Source: Pseudomonas sp. BGr12 (GTDB taxonomy: Bacteria > Pseudomonadota > Gammaproteobacteria > Pseudomonadales > Pseudomonadaceae). From it: DNA of 64,000 bases. Below are positions 1-8,729 of the stretch, in pieces. Location: assembly GCF_030272895.1 (NCBI RefSeq), contig NZ_JALRNF010000039.1:1-64000 (forward strand), in the 5' to 3' direction. Position numbers and translations under genes: made by a program. The stretch's first letter is position 1. Each line of letters starts with the position of its first letter. The notes under the pieces were generated by a model, which was not told the DNA's origin, ran no database searches, and saw nothing but the letters and a program-made list of their open reading frames with translations.

Positions 1-40
1 TTGTGGGGGGGGGGGGGGGGTGGTTTCCTGGGGGGGGGGC
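1..40. other. Poly-G rich window edge
   Basis: The first 40 bases hold a 17-G run and a 10-G run broken by a few T, A and C bases. Nothing else in the window has such homopolymers. This looks like a low-quality sequence edge or contig join rather than biology; bases here should not be trusted. Confidence 0.6.
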
Positions 41-53
41 AATCGGGGGCCAT

Positions 54-88
54 GCCGGCTCCTACTGGCGGGGGCTTGCCCCGCGAAG
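54..88. repeat. REP element, partial and degenerate
   Basis: It contains GGGGGCTTGCCCCGCGAA, a decayed copy of the genus-typical REP core GGAGCGGGCTTGCCCCGCGA, preceded by GGCTCCTACTGGCG. It lies directly downstream of the gcd stop codon, the usual intergenic position for these repeats. Confidence 0.6.
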
Positions 89-90
89 AT

Positions 91-2499
91 TTACTCGGCG
101 AGTTTGTAAGCGATTATGTAATCACCCATCTTGGTCCCCAGCGAGCCGTGGCCACCGGCGGTCACCAGCACGTATTGCTTGCCGCCCTTGCCGGTATAGG
201 TCATGGGCGTTGCCTGGCCACCGGCCGGCAGGCGCGATTTCCACAGCTCCTTGCCGGTGTTGGTGTCATAGGCACGCAGGTACTGGTCCAGGGTGCCGCT
301 CAGGAAGCCCAGGCCACCGGCGGTGACGATCGAACCGCCCATGCTTGGTACGCCGATCGGCAGACCGATGGGGATGGGCGAGCTGTCACGGCTGGTGCCG
401 TTCTTGTGCTTCCACACCACTTTCTTGGTCAGCAGGTCGATACCGGCCACGTAACCCCAGGATGGCGCCTGGCACGGAACGCCCAGCGGCGACATGAACG
501 GGTGCATGATCACCGCGTACGGCGCGCCGGTGTTCGGCTGCACGCCGCTGGTTTCGCTTTCGCGCTTGCTACCGGCGGCAACGTCGGCGCGTGGCACCAT
601 CTTCGACACGAAGGCCATGTAGTTGGGGCTGGTAAACAGCAGCTGGCGCACCGGGTCGACCGAGACGCTGCCCCAGTTGAACACGCCGACGTTACCCGGG
701 TAGACCAGGCTGCCCTGGAGCGACGGCGGGGTGTACTGGCCTTCGTAGCGCAGCTCGCGGAACTGGATGCGGCAGAGCATCTGGTCGAACGGGCTGGCGC
801 CCCACATGGCCTGTTCGGTCAGGTCCGGGCCCAGCAGGTTGAGGTCCGAACGGGCCTGGGTCGGTGCGGTGTGGTCACCTTCGACGGCGCCTTGCGGGGC
901 CGGGATCTCGCGGATCGGCACGATCGGGGTGCCGTCGCGACGGTCGAGGACGTACAGGCTGCCTTGTTTGGTCGGGGCGATCAGCGCAGGTTTGAAACGG
1001 TCGTCGGTCTTCATGTCGACCAGAGTCGGCTGGCTGCCGACGTCCATGTCCCACAGGTCGTGGTGGGTGAACTGGTAGTTCCAGCGGACCTTGCCGTTGG
1101 CCAGGTCCAGGGCGACGATGCCGGCGCTGAATTTCTCGGCGCCCGGGGTGCGGTCGGCACCCCACTGGTCCGGGGTCTGGTTGCCCAGGGGCAGGTAGAC
1201 CATGCCGAGCTTTTCATCGACGCTGGCCAGCGACCACATGTTGGCCGAGTTGCGGCTGTAGGTCTTGCCGGGGGCCAGGGGCGCGGTTTCGTCCGGGTTG
1301 TTGCTGTCCCAGTTCCACACCAGGTGGCCGTCGTGCACGTCATAGGCGCGGATCACGCCGGACGGCTCGTTGGTCGACTCGTTGTCGGTGACATGGCCGC
1401 CGATGATCACCAGGCTACGGGTGATCGCCGCCGGCGAGGTGGAGTAGTAGCCGCCCGCGGTGAACGGGCCGATGCCGGTGGTCAGGTCGATCACACCCTG
1501 GTTGCCGAAACCTTCACAGACCTTGCCGGTGTCGGCGTTCAGGGCGATCAGGCGGGCGTCGGCGGTCGGCAGGTACAGGCGACGCGGGCAAGCGCGGGCC
1601 ACGGCCATGCCGGCATCGGAAATTTTCGGTGCCGGGCTGCCATCCATGCTGACGTAGTTGTTCTCGTCATAATACGAGACGCCACGGCAGGTCATGTGGG
1701 CAAAGCCCTTGAAGCCCACGGGGCTCTTGATCTGCGGGTCGAAGCGCCAGATTTCGGCACCGGTGTCCGGGTCCAGGGCCAGCACCTTGCTGTGGGCGGT
1801 GCAGGCATAGAGCATGCCGTTGACCTTGAGCGGGGTGTTCTGGTTGGTCAGCTCCACCGGGTCGTTGTCGGTCGGCAGGTCGCCGGTACGGATGCGCCAG
1901 GCTTCTTCCAGGCGGTGCACGTTGTGCGGGGTGATCTGGCGCAGCGGCGAATAGCGGTCGCCGTACTCGGTGCGGCCATAGGCCTGCCACTCGCCGTCGG
2001 GCATCTGCGGCGCATTGCTGGCGAACTCGGTGGTGTCGCGGCCCAGTTCACCCTTGACCTCGCCCGGGTGGGTGAACTGGCTGGCCACGGCGGTGGCCCC
2101 CGACAGCACCACGGCCAGGCTCAGCAGGCCGGTGTTGACCTTCGACGGGTTGCCGAGCAGCGGGCGACGGGCCCAGGGCAACAACAGCACCACGCCCAGG
2201 GCGAACCACAGGGCCAGGCGCGGCACCAGTTGCCACCAGTCCAGGCCGACTTCCCACAGTGCCCACAGGGTGCTGCCCAGCAGCACCAGGCCATACAGGC
2301 CCAGGGCGTTGCGGCGCAGGGCCAGCAACAGGATGCCGGCCAGGGCGAAGCCGAGTCCGGCGATCAGGTAATACAGCGAGCCGCCGAGTTGGCTCAGCTT
2401 GATGCCACCTGCCAGCAGGGCCAGTCCCATCAGCAGCAACAGCACGCCAATCAGGCGCGGCAGCCAGCGGGTTCTACTCAAGGCACCTTCTGTGCTCAT
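91..2499 (-). CDS. gcd: Membrane-bound PQQ-dependent glucose dehydrogenase
   Basis: Oxidises glucose to gluconolactone in the periplasm and passes electrons to ubiquinone; this is the first step of the direct oxidative glucose route in pseudomonads. The 802-residue product has the usual family length. The N-terminal ~150 residues form about five hydrophobic helices starting near residue 15. The rest is a PQQ beta-propeller that opens near residue 185 with GDRYSPLRQIT and holds repeated W/GG-type blade motifs; its C-terminal part has LDQYLRAYDTNTGKELW and GGKQYVLVTAGGHGS. The ATG lies 40 bp downstream of oprB in the same direction, so the two genes probably form an oprB-gcd unit. The stop is 90 bp from a poly-G edge, so its downstream context is lost. 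Confidence 0.96.
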   Translation of the reverse strand: MSTEGALSRTRWLPRLIGVLLLLMGLALLAGGIKLSQLGGSLYYLIAGLGFALAGILLLALRRNALGLYGLVLLGSTLWALWEVGLDWWQLVPRLALWFALGVVLLLPWARRPLLGNPSKVNTGLLSLAVVLSGATAVASQFTHPGEVKGELGRDTTEFASNAPQMPDGEWQAYGRTEYGDRYSPLRQITPHNVHRLEEAWRIRTGDLPTDNDPVELTNQNTPLKVNGMLYACTAHSKVLALDPDTGAEIWRFDPQIKSPVGFKGFAHMTCRGVSYYDENNYVSMDGSPAPKISDAGMAVARACPRRLYLPTADARLIALNADTGKVCEGFGNQGVIDLTTGIGPFTAGGYYSTSPAAITRSLVIIGGHVTDNESTNEPSGVIRAYDVHDGHLVWNWDSNNPDETAPLAPGKTYSRNSANMWSLASVDEKLGMVYLPLGNQTPDQWGADRTPGAEKFSAGIVALDLANGKVRWNYQFTHHDLWDMDVGSQPTLVDMKTDDRFKPALIAPTKQGSLYVLDRRDGTPIVPIREIPAPQGAVEGDHTAPTQARSDLNLLGPDLTEQAMWGASPFDQMLCRIQFRELRYEGQYTPPSLQGSLVYPGNVGVFNWGSVSVDPVRQLLFTSPNYMAFVSKMVPRADVAAGSKRESETSGVQPNTGAPYAVIMHPFMSPLGVPCQAPSWGYVAGIDLLTKKVVWKHKNGTSRDSSPIPIGLPIGVPSMGGSIVTAGGLGFLSGTLDQYLRAYDTNTGKELWKSRLPAGGQATPMTYTGKGGKQYVLVTAGGHGSLGTKMGDYIIAYKLAE

Positions 2500-2539
2500 C
2501 GTGTTGTCTCCGTTAGATCAAAAATTGTCGGTAGTTGGC

Positions 2540-3883
2540 TTAGAAGCTGCTCTGGATCTTGATCCCGCCGATCAATGCGTCATCGACCTGCTCCACGCCA
2601 CCGGGATGGCGGATGTACTGCAGGTTCGGGCGCACGGTCAGCCAGTCGGTGACGTGGATGCCGTAGTACAGCTCGGCGCTGTACTCGGTGTCCTGCACCG
2701 GCCGGTAGGCGGGATTGTCGTAGTCGTCCAGGCCCTGGGCCTGGTTGAGGGCCTGGGCGTTCTTGCGGTAGGCGGGGTTGACGTGCACGCGGGCGAGGGC
2801 GAAACCGATGTCGTCCCTGGCGCGGGCATCGAAGGGCCCCTTGTACACCACACCTGCCTGAACATAGTTGTCGATGGCATTGGTCTTCTTGTCGTGCAAC
2901 GTGGCGTTGGCAAACACGCTCAGGCCACGGGAATGGTCGGAGGCCAACGACGTCACCTGCTGCTGGGCACCCAGCCACATGCCATGCTTGCTCGAGCTGC
3001 TGCGATAGGGTTGGCCGCTCAGTGCCGCCGGTTGGTCGTTGCTGTCCTTGTAGACATCAGTTGCCTTGGCATTACTGTAGTAGTAACCGGCCCGATATTC
3101 CCCTTTCAGGCCCGCAACCTGCGGGCTCCAGACCAGCTCGATGGGGAACAGCGCGCCCTGGGTGCCGCTGCCGCTGAGCTTGAAGCCGTTGTCACGGTCA
3201 AGGTTCGAAGGGTTCTGCTCGAAGGCACCGATCTGCGCGTAGAGCTCGGGGGTGAGGTTGTACTTGACCCGCAGCGCCCACTGGCTGACCGGCCAGTTGT
3301 ACCAGATGTCACCGGCCCAGTTGCCCACCTGGGAGCCGCAGAACGCCAGGTTCTGGAAGTCGCAGGGGAAGCTGTTGAAGTCCTCGCCCTGGCCGAAGCG
3401 ACCGAATTTCACATCCAGGGCACCGTCGAAGTATTTCTGCTTGATCCACATCTGGGTCAGCCGCCAGGTCTGGCCGCGCCCCCAGACTTCCTGGGCCGAA
3501 GTGAAACCGCCGACCCGCGGATCGTTGATGCGGTCGTTGCTGATGTTGTTGCCGTGGCGCTCGGTGACGGTCAGCTGGAACTCGGCATCGTGCCAGTCGA
3601 GGAGCTTCTGCAGGTCCAGGTGGGTGCCGAAGGTGAACTGGTCGCTGTAGCGCGCCGTCTTGTCGTCGTCATAGCCGCCGTGCAGGTTGGCGCCCATCTC
3701 GCCGGTGTAGCCCAGGGTGAAGTCGTAGCCGCGTTCCGCCAGCTCAGTGCGGGTACCGCCCCAGTCGCCGAGCATCCACGGCGAGTCGCTGGCGAACATG
3801 GCCGCGGCCTGGGTGCAGGGGGCAAGGCTGGCGATGGCCAGGCCGGAGAACAGGGAAAAGCGGAAACGATGAATCTGAGGCAT
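2540..3883 (-). CDS. oprB: Carbohydrate-selective porin OprB
   Basis: Outer-membrane porin for glucose and other sugars, which would feed periplasmic Gcd. The 447-residue product starts with a cleavable signal peptide (basic MPQIHRFRFS, hydrophobic LFSGLAIASLAPC, cut near Ala-27). The mature part begins with the OprB hallmark DSPWMLGDWGGTRTELAERG and ends in IKIQSSF, whose terminal Phe is the outer-membrane barrel insertion signal. Many alternating aromatic and polar segments fit a 16-18 strand barrel. Located upstream of gcd on the same strand with a 40-bp gap. OprB paralogues are common in Pseudomonas, so the exact substrate is inferred from the gcd linkage. Confidence 0.93.
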   Translation of the reverse strand: MPQIHRFRFSLFSGLAIASLAPCTQAAAMFASDSPWMLGDWGGTRTELAERGYDFTLGYTGEMGANLHGGYDDDKTARYSDQFTFGTHLDLQKLLDWHDAEFQLTVTERHGNNISNDRINDPRVGGFTSAQEVWGRGQTWRLTQMWIKQKYFDGALDVKFGRFGQGEDFNSFPCDFQNLAFCGSQVGNWAGDIWYNWPVSQWALRVKYNLTPELYAQIGAFEQNPSNLDRDNGFKLSGSGTQGALFPIELVWSPQVAGLKGEYRAGYYYSNAKATDVYKDSNDQPAALSGQPYRSSSSKHGMWLGAQQQVTSLASDHSRGLSVFANATLHDKKTNAIDNYVQAGVVYKGPFDARARDDIGFALARVHVNPAYRKNAQALNQAQGLDDYDNPAYRPVQDTEYSAELYYGIHVTDWLTVRPNLQYIRHPGGVEQVDDALIGGIKIQSSF

Positions 3884-4185
3884 GAGATAGCGCTATCTTT
3901 TGATTATGGAAAAAACGGCAAGTGCGCCGTGCTCTGGTGAACGTCGGCGATAAAGCTACAGGGGAGCTAACTGAAGCGGTTCAGCTTGCGGCGGGGAGGA
4001 TATAGCTGAATTTGTAAGAAAAAAAGTCAATTCAACAAGAGGCACCGTTGCCGGATCGGTAACAGTGCCAGTGGGAACTACTGTATAAGAGGTGGGAACG
4101 GGCTTGCCCCGCGATTGCAGTGTGTCAGTCGCATCGCATCGCGGGGCAAGCCCGCTCCTACAAAGCCAGTTGTTCCCGGGTTGAA
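3884..4185. other. Intergenic region upstream of oprB
   Basis: About 300 bp between the oprB start and the zinc-receptor stop. The left part is AT-richer and should hold the leftward oprB promoter; the right part holds a REP pair. I see no convincing coding frame or RNA gene. Confidence 0.5.
4091..4163. repeat. REP pair (inverted, BIME-like)
   Basis: A forward core (ACGGGCTTGCCCCGCGAT) and an inverted core (ATCGCGGGGCAAGCCCGCTC) are separated by about 25 bp. This is the typical two-REP arrangement of fluorescent pseudomonads. Confidence 0.85.
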
Positions 4186-6234
4186 TCAGAAGCTGGTACG
4201 CAGGCCAACCTCGACACTGCGCCCCGGCGCCGGGGCGATATCGCGCAGGATCGAGCTGGCGTAGCGCACGGTCTGGTCGGTGAGGTTCTCGCCGCGGACA
4301 AAGGCCAGCCACTGGCTCTGGCCGATGTCGAAGCGGTAGCCAAGGCTGGCGCCCAGGGTGGTATAGCCGTCGGTGCTGGTTTCGTTGGCCGGTTTATGGT
4401 GCTGGGCGCTGGCATGCTGCACATCGAAACGGGCCTGCCAGCGGTCCATCTCCCACAGCAGGCCGCTGTTCAGGCGCAGTGGGGCAATGCGTGGCAGGTC
4501 TTCGCCGCTGTCCAGGTTTTTGGCCCGGGTGTAGTCGCCGGACAATTCCAGGGCAAAGCTGCCGTAGCGGTTCTGCGCCAGTTGCCAGCGATCCTGGGCC
4601 TCGATGCCGTAGAAGCGTGCACGCACGCCACGGTACAGGTACTCGGGCACGTCGGCGGCGTGTTCGTGGTCATGATCGTGGTCGTGGTCTTCATGGCCGT
4701 GGTCATGGCCTTCGCGCAGGTTGCCGCTGGCCAGCAGGCCGATGTAGTTGCGGAAATGGCTGTAGAACACCCCGACACTGCCTTTGTGCACGCCGTTGTC
4801 GAAGCGCAAGGCCAGGTCGCTGGATATCGCCTTCTCCTTGCTCAGCCCCGGATCGCCGATCTCGAAGGTACCTGTGGCGACATGGACGCCATTGGCATAC
4901 AGCTCGTAGAAGGTCGGCGCGCGTTCGGTGTAGCCCAGGGTCGCAGCCAGCGACCAGATCGGCGTCAGCTCGAAGACCGCCCCGGACGACAGGCTGGCCG
5001 CCGTGAAGCTGCTGGCGCTGTCGGCATGGGCAAAGCGCTCGCTGCCCAGGCTGTCGGGATCGACCCGGGTGTGCTCCAGGCGAGCGCCGAGGCTCAGGTT
5101 CAGGCGTTCGCTGGCCTGCCATTGTTCAAGCATGAACAGCGCCAGGCTGTCGGTATCGGTTTGCGGAACGAAGGCTTCCTCGCCCAGGGCAGAAAACTCG
5201 CTGCGGCTGACCTGGGCACCGATCACGCCTTCAACTGGCCCCAGGGGTTGGTGCCGGGCCTCGACCCGGGCCTCGTAGCCCTTGTTCTTGAAGGTGGTGT
5301 GCACCTCGCCGCCTTCTCGTTCGCGGTGCTGGTAGTCGGTGTAGCCCAGGTCGAACTTCAGTGCACTGAAGGGGCCGTCCAGGTCCTGCAGTTCGGAGGC
5401 GAAGCCGTACTGGTCCTGCTGCATGTCCAGGCGCACACCAGGCTCGGCCACCGAACCGTAGTTGGAATCGTAGCGGCTGTAGGAAAGGCCGGTGTAGCCA
5501 TGGTCCCAGTGGTAGGCCCCACCGATTGCACCGCCATCCTGACGGCCATCGCTGTTCTCCAGGCGATGCTTGCTGCCCGGTTCGTCGGCATCGCGGACCT
5601 TGGCGCTGCGGGCGTAACCGGGAATGCGCAGGTCGTTGAACTGCCGACTGTTGGCGTCCAGGTGCAGGGCAAAGCGCCCATCGCCGGCTTCCAGCTTGCC
5701 GGCACTGCTGCGGGTGGTGTCGGCGCCGCCATAGCGCAATTCACCGGCGCCATGGATGCCGTCGACGGGCGAAGTGGGAATACGGTTGTCGAAGCTGTTG
5801 ACCACGCCGCCAATGGCGTTGCCACCGTAGAGCAGGGCAGCGGGGCCGCGAACGATTTCGATACGCTCAACCGTCGCCGGGTCCAGCGGCACGGCGTGGT
5901 CATAGGACAGCGACGAGGCATCCAGGGCGCCGACGCCGTTGCGCAGGATGCGAATGCGGTCGCCATCCAGGCCGCGGATCACCGGGCGGCTGGCGCCGGG
6001 GCCGAACCAGGTCGAGGCGACCCCGGGCTGGTTGTTCAGGGTCTGGCCGAGGCTGCCTTTTTGTTGCAGGGTCAGGTCGTCGCCTTCGAGCACGCTGGTG
6101 GGGGCGGCCAGTTCGCTGTTGCCCAGCGGGTTGGCGGTGATGACCTGGGTGTCCAGCTCCAGTGCCTGGCTCAGCGGCGAGGCGAGCCAGAGGGTGGCGG
6201 CGAGGGGAGAGAGTCGCAGGGGCAGGTGACGCAT
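4186..6234 (-). CDS. znuD: TonB-dependent outer-membrane receptor, zinc type (ZnuD-like)
   Basis: Predicted outer-membrane importer for zinc or zinc complexes, powered by TonB. From ATG 6234 the product is 682 residues with a signal peptide (MRHLPLRLSPLAATLWLASPL), a plug domain containing ASRPVIRGLDGDRIRILRNG, and a barrel ending in VGLRTSF with terminal Phe. Around residues 508-525 an extracellular-type loop is made almost only of His, Asp and Glu, as in ZnuD-type receptors. An upstream in-frame start at 6288 was rejected because it lies beyond the Zur-like box and would spoil the signal peptide. The gene is monocistronic. Similar genes in P. aeruginosa (PA0781 type) are zinc repressed. Copper or nickel uptake is the alternative. 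Confidence 0.87.
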   Translation of the reverse strand: MRHLPLRLSPLAATLWLASPLSQALELDTQVITANPLGNSELAAPTSVLEGDDLTLQQKGSLGQTLNNQPGVASTWFGPGASRPVIRGLDGDRIRILRNGVGALDASSLSYDHAVPLDPATVERIEIVRGPAALLYGGNAIGGVVNSFDNRIPTSPVDGIHGAGELRYGGADTTRSSAGKLEAGDGRFALHLDANSRQFNDLRIPGYARSAKVRDADEPGSKHRLENSDGRQDGGAIGGAYHWDHGYTGLSYSRYDSNYGSVAEPGVRLDMQQDQYGFASELQDLDGPFSALKFDLGYTDYQHREREGGEVHTTFKNKGYEARVEARHQPLGPVEGVIGAQVSRSEFSALGEEAFVPQTDTDSLALFMLEQWQASERLNLSLGARLEHTRVDPDSLGSERFAHADSASSFTAASLSSGAVFELTPIWSLAATLGYTERAPTFYELYANGVHVATGTFEIGDPGLSKEKAISSDLALRFDNGVHKGSVGVFYSHFRNYIGLLASGNLREGHDHGHEDHDHDHDHEHAADVPEYLYRGVRARFYGIEAQDRWQLAQNRYGSFALELSGDYTRAKNLDSGEDLPRIAPLRLNSGLLWEMDRWQARFDVQHASAQHHKPANETSTDGYTTLGASLGYRFDIGQSQWLAFVRGENLTDQTVRYASSILRDIAPAPGRSVEVGLRTSF

Positions 6235-6268
6235 GGGCAGCAAGGTTCCTTGGCAGTGTTCTAGTGTT

Positions 6269-6281
6269 GATACAATATAAC
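6269..6281 (-). promoter_or_regulatory. Zur-like operator
   Basis: On the minus strand the site reads GTTATATTGTATC, which matches 11 of 13 positions of the gammaproteobacterial Zur core GTTATAWTATAAC, and the flank AAT also fits. It is centred about 40 bp upstream of the znuD-like ATG, where Zur would block a promoter. Binding is inferred. Confidence 0.55.
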
Positions 6282-6432
6282 ATTGCATTCATCAATTAAA
6301 CGCCCACCCGCTGGCTAGAGCCTTTGCCCACACTAGAATGTTTGTTATCCGGACCTTGATTGTGAAAAGTCTGAAGACTTGCCACCCGTCACTGGGCTAA
6401 GGTGCGCACCTTTGATTCGCTGGAGCACAGGC

Positions 6433-6654
6433 ATGAGTACCGCCAACCCCGATCCGCTGCATGGCGTGACCCTGGAGCAGATCCTCACCGCGCTGGTGGC
6501 GCACTACCAATGGGAAGGGCTGGCGCAGCGCATCGACATCCGCTGCTTCAAGAGTGACCCGAGCATCAAGTCGAGCCTGACCTTCCTGCGCCGCACGCCC
6601 TGGGCGCGGGAAAAGGTCGAGCGCCTGTACCTCAAGCTGCAGCGCGGTCGCTAG
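6433..6654 (+). CDS. VF530-family (DUF2132) small DNA-binding-like protein
   Basis: A 73-residue protein beginning [18 protein letters not shown], with the family hallmarks [19 protein letters not shown] and [21 protein letters not shown]530 proteins are small compact helical folds of unknown role, described structurally in Vibrio. ATG 6433 was chosen because the conserved domain starts at once; the in-frame start at 6379 would add an unconserved leader. It is followed 7 bp later by the Pr6Pr gene on the same strand, so the two probably share a transcript. Function is unknown. Confidence 0.85.
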   Translation: MSTANPDPLHGVTLEQILTALVAHYQWEGLAQRIDIRCFKSDPSIKSSLTFLRRTPWAREKVERLYLKLQRGR

Positions 6655-6661
6655 GCCGGTG

Positions 6662-7312
6662 ATGCGCCGCGAAGTGGCCATCGGCCTGGCCGCCTGCCTG
6701 GGCTGGAGCGCCCTGGCGATCCAGATGTACCTGGTGTTCTGGGTGCGCTGGCAGGAGCAGGCCAGTCTGTTGGGCGGCCTGGTCAACTTCTTCAGCTATT
6801 TCACCGTGTTGAGCAACACCCTGGTGGCCGTGGTGCTGAGTCATGCGGCGTTCGGCCGGGAATCGGCTGCACGACGCTTCTTTCTATCCCCGGCGACCAG
6901 CTCGGGCATCGCCGCCAGTATCGTCCTGGTCGGGCTGGCCTATAGCCTGCTGTTGCGCCACCTGTGGCAGCCAGAGGGCTGGCAGTGGCTGGCCGATGAG
7001 TTGCTGCACGATGTCATGCCGCTGCTGTTCGTCGTCTACTGGTGGTGCTGCGTGGACAAGGGCAGCTTGCGGCCCCGGCACCTGCTGGCCTGGCTTCTGT
7101 ATCCGCTGGTGTATTTCGCCTATGCGCTGCTGCGCGGGCACACGATAGGGTTCTATCCCTATCCGTTCATCGATGTGGCAAGCCTGGGCTTTACCCAGGT
7201 GCTGATCAATGCCCTGGCGATCCTGCTCGGCTTCATCGCCATCGGCCTGCTGTTGCTCGGCCTGGATCATTGGCAGGGCGGGCGCCTGGCCAAGGCCAGG
7301 ACGCAACCCTGA
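6662..7312 (+). CDS. Pr6Pr family integral membrane protein
   Basis: The 216-residue product is almost entirely hydrophobic, with about six transmembrane helices. It starts with MRREVAIGLAACLGWSALA and contains the family signature FFSYFTVLSNTLVAVVL, followed by RHLWQPEG and WWCCVDKG. Pr6Pr proteins are six-helix membrane proteins of unknown function. A GTG codon directly precedes the ATG; ATG 6662 is preferred. It is the second gene of a short unit with the VF530 gene and converges on the ferric-reductase gene only 10 bp away. Confidence 0.8.
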   Translation: MRREVAIGLAACLGWSALAIQMYLVFWVRWQEQASLLGGLVNFFSYFTVLSNTLVAVVLSHAAFGRESAARRFFLSPATSSGIAASIVLVGLAYSLLLRHLWQPEGWQWLADELLHDVMPLLFVVYWWCCVDKGSLRPRHLLAWLLYPLVYFAYALLRGHTIGFYPYPFIDVASLGFTQVLINALAILLGFIAIGLLLLGLDHWQGGRLAKARTQP

Positions 7313-7322
7313 AGGTGGCGGA

Positions 7323-8093
7323 TCAGGCGTCGTCGTGCGGGTCGAGGCGCCAGTAGGCGGCGGCCTTGATCAGATCTTCCTGCACGCCCTTGTCCTCGAT
7401 CAGCAGGCGCTTGGCCTGGCGCGTCAGGGCTTTTTCCAGGGCAACCCAGGTGTAGAGCCGACCTTCGGGCAATGGCAGTGCCTTGAGCACCTCAAGCAGA
7501 TCCTGCCGATGCCGTTGTACCCAGATCACCTCCACGTGTGCCGAACTCTGCAACGTCTGTTGTTCCCGGACATCTTCGACCTCGATGAGCGCCACCACCT
7601 TGCGCGTGGCAGGCAACTCTTCCAGACGCCGGGCAATGGCCGGAATCGCGGTTTCGTCACCGACCAGCAGGTAGCTGTCGAAGATATCCGCAACCACCAT
7701 CGAACTACGCGGGCCGGCGATGTTCAGCACCTGGCCGACCTGAGCCTGGGCCGCCCAGGTGGAGGCGGGGCCGTCGCCGTGGAGGACGAAGTCGATGTCC
7801 AGTTCGCCGGCCACCAGGTCGATCCGCCGTGGCGTGTATTCGCGCATGGTCGGGCGTACGCCGTCGCGGCTGAAGTCGAGGTTGTCCAATGCCGCCTGTT
7901 CTTCTGCCGAGCAGGCGAACAGCAGTTTGACGTGGTCGTCGCTGCCCAGGCTGGTGAAGCCCTGCAGTTGCGGCCCGCCCAGGGTGATGCGGCGCATGCG
8001 CGGGGTCAGGTCGGTGACCCGCAGCACATCCAGGCGACGGTGTTTGATCTCGTGGTTGACGCGATGAATCGCGCTGGTTTCGCTGACACTCAT
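7323..8093 (-). CDS. Siderophore-interacting protein / NAD(P)H ferric-chelate reductase (YqjH-like)
   Basis: Cytoplasmic flavoprotein that reduces ferric siderophore complexes to release iron. The 256 residues hold the FAD-binding domain (near residue 80 the flavin motif MREYTPRR) and a C-terminal SIP domain (YLLVGDETAIPAIARRLEELP). Length fits ViuB/YqjH proteins. The start overlaps the stop of the upstream PadR-type gene by 4 bp (ATGA), so translation is coupled. This pair matches enterobacterial yqjI-yqjH, in which the regulator controls the reductase in response to nickel and iron. An iron role is also supported by the Fur-like box upstream of the pair. Confidence 0.88.
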   Translation of the reverse strand: MSVSETSAIHRVNHEIKHRRLDVLRVTDLTPRMRRITLGGPQLQGFTSLGSDDHVKLLFACSAEEQAALDNLDFSRDGVRPTMREYTPRRIDLVAGELDIDFVLHGDGPASTWAAQAQVGQVLNIAGPRSSMVVADIFDSYLLVGDETAIPAIARRLEELPATRKVVALIEVEDVREQQTLQSSAHVEVIWVQRHRQDLLEVLKALPLPEGRLYTWVALEKALTRQAKRLLIEDKGVQEDLIKAAAYWRLDPHDDA

Positions 8094-8659
8094 TCGGGTT
8101 TCTCCGTAGGAGCCGTGGCCGGTCCGGCAACGATGGCCTTGGCGGTGGTGTTGAGCAGGTTGCGCACCCGCTCGATTTCTTCCGGGGTCCAGCGGCCGCT
8201 GTGCATCTGCAGGGCATGGCGCAGGTTGTGCACCGCTTCGTGGATTTCCTGCGGGCGATCGTGCCCGCGCAGGGAACGTTTGCTGACCTCGATGCGCATG
8301 CGCACGCCATCCAGGGCAACGGCCTGCTCATTCAGGTGCTCAAGCCCTGCCGGGGTGACGCTGTAGCGCTTCTTGCTGCCGTGGACCTGGCCAGTAATCA
8401 GCTCGCTTTCTTCAAGGAAGGTCAGGGTCGGGTAGATGACCCCGGGGCTTGGGCTGTAGCTGCCATCGAACAGGGTTTCGATCTGGCGGATCAGGTCATA
8501 GCCGTGGCAGGGCTGCTCGGCGAGCATCGACAACAGCAGCAGTTTCAGGTCGCCGGGGGCGAACACCCGGGGGCCGCGGTCGCCACGCTCGCGGCTGTGG
8601 CGACGCTCGAAACCGTCGTGGCGTTCGCCGTGGTCACGGTGGGGGTGGTGGTCACGCAT
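8090..8659 (-). CDS. PadR-family metal-responsive regulator, YqjI-like, with His-rich N-terminus
   Basis: The 189-residue product begins with a histidine-rich stretch: seven His in the first 20 residues, MRDHHPHRDHGERHDGFERR. A PadR winged helix follows (LKLLLLSMLAEQPCHGYDLI, then SPGVIYPTLTFLEES and GSKKRYSVTPAG), then a helical dimerisation tail. A metal-binding N-terminus joined to a PadR domain is the architecture of E. coli YqjI, a nickel-responsive repressor of the ferric reductase gene yqjH. Here the regulator is first in the unit and should autoregulate through the AT-rich palindromes just upstream. The RBS GGAG stands 7 bp before ATG 8659. The identity of the metal is inferred. Confidence 0.85.
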   Translation of the reverse strand: MRDHHPHRDHGERHDGFERRHSRERGDRGPRVFAPGDLKLLLLSMLAEQPCHGYDLIRQIETLFDGSYSPSPGVIYPTLTFLEESELITGQVHGSKKRYSVTPAGLEHLNEQAVALDGVRMRIEVSKRSLRGHDRPQEIHEAVHNLRHALQMHSGRWTPEEIERVRNLLNTTAKAIVAGPATAPTEKPE

Positions 8660-8683
8660 GGGGAATCTCCGTTGTGTACGATG

Positions 8684-8713
8684 TATCTTTAGATATTACT
8701 CAAGATATATCTT
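8684..8713. promoter_or_regulatory. Tandem AT-rich palindromes, candidate operator of the PadR regulator
   Basis: Two palindromes, TATCTTTAGATA (8684-8695) and AAGATATATCTT (8702-8713), are centred 18 bp apart between the Fur-like box and the regulator start. They share the TATCT/AGATA half-site, which fits autoregulation by a dimeric PadR protein. Confidence 0.55.
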
Positions 8714-8729
8714 AACGCAAGCATGAGAG

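Noticed and set aside
1..40. G-quadruplex regulatory element
   Set aside because: Position at the extreme edge and uninterrupted long G runs fit an artefact better than a designed quadruplex.
1..2562. A very long open frame on the plus strand opposite gcd (and similar long antisense frames opposite znuD, lhr and the glp and aat genes)
   Set aside because: High-GC codon bias keeps the antisense frame open. The products are rich in Arg, Gly, Gln and His, match no family, and lie exactly opposite clear genes.
4120..6264. 714-codon plus-strand frame opposite the zinc receptor
   Set aside because: It mirrors the receptor frame, has no RBS and shows no domain signature.
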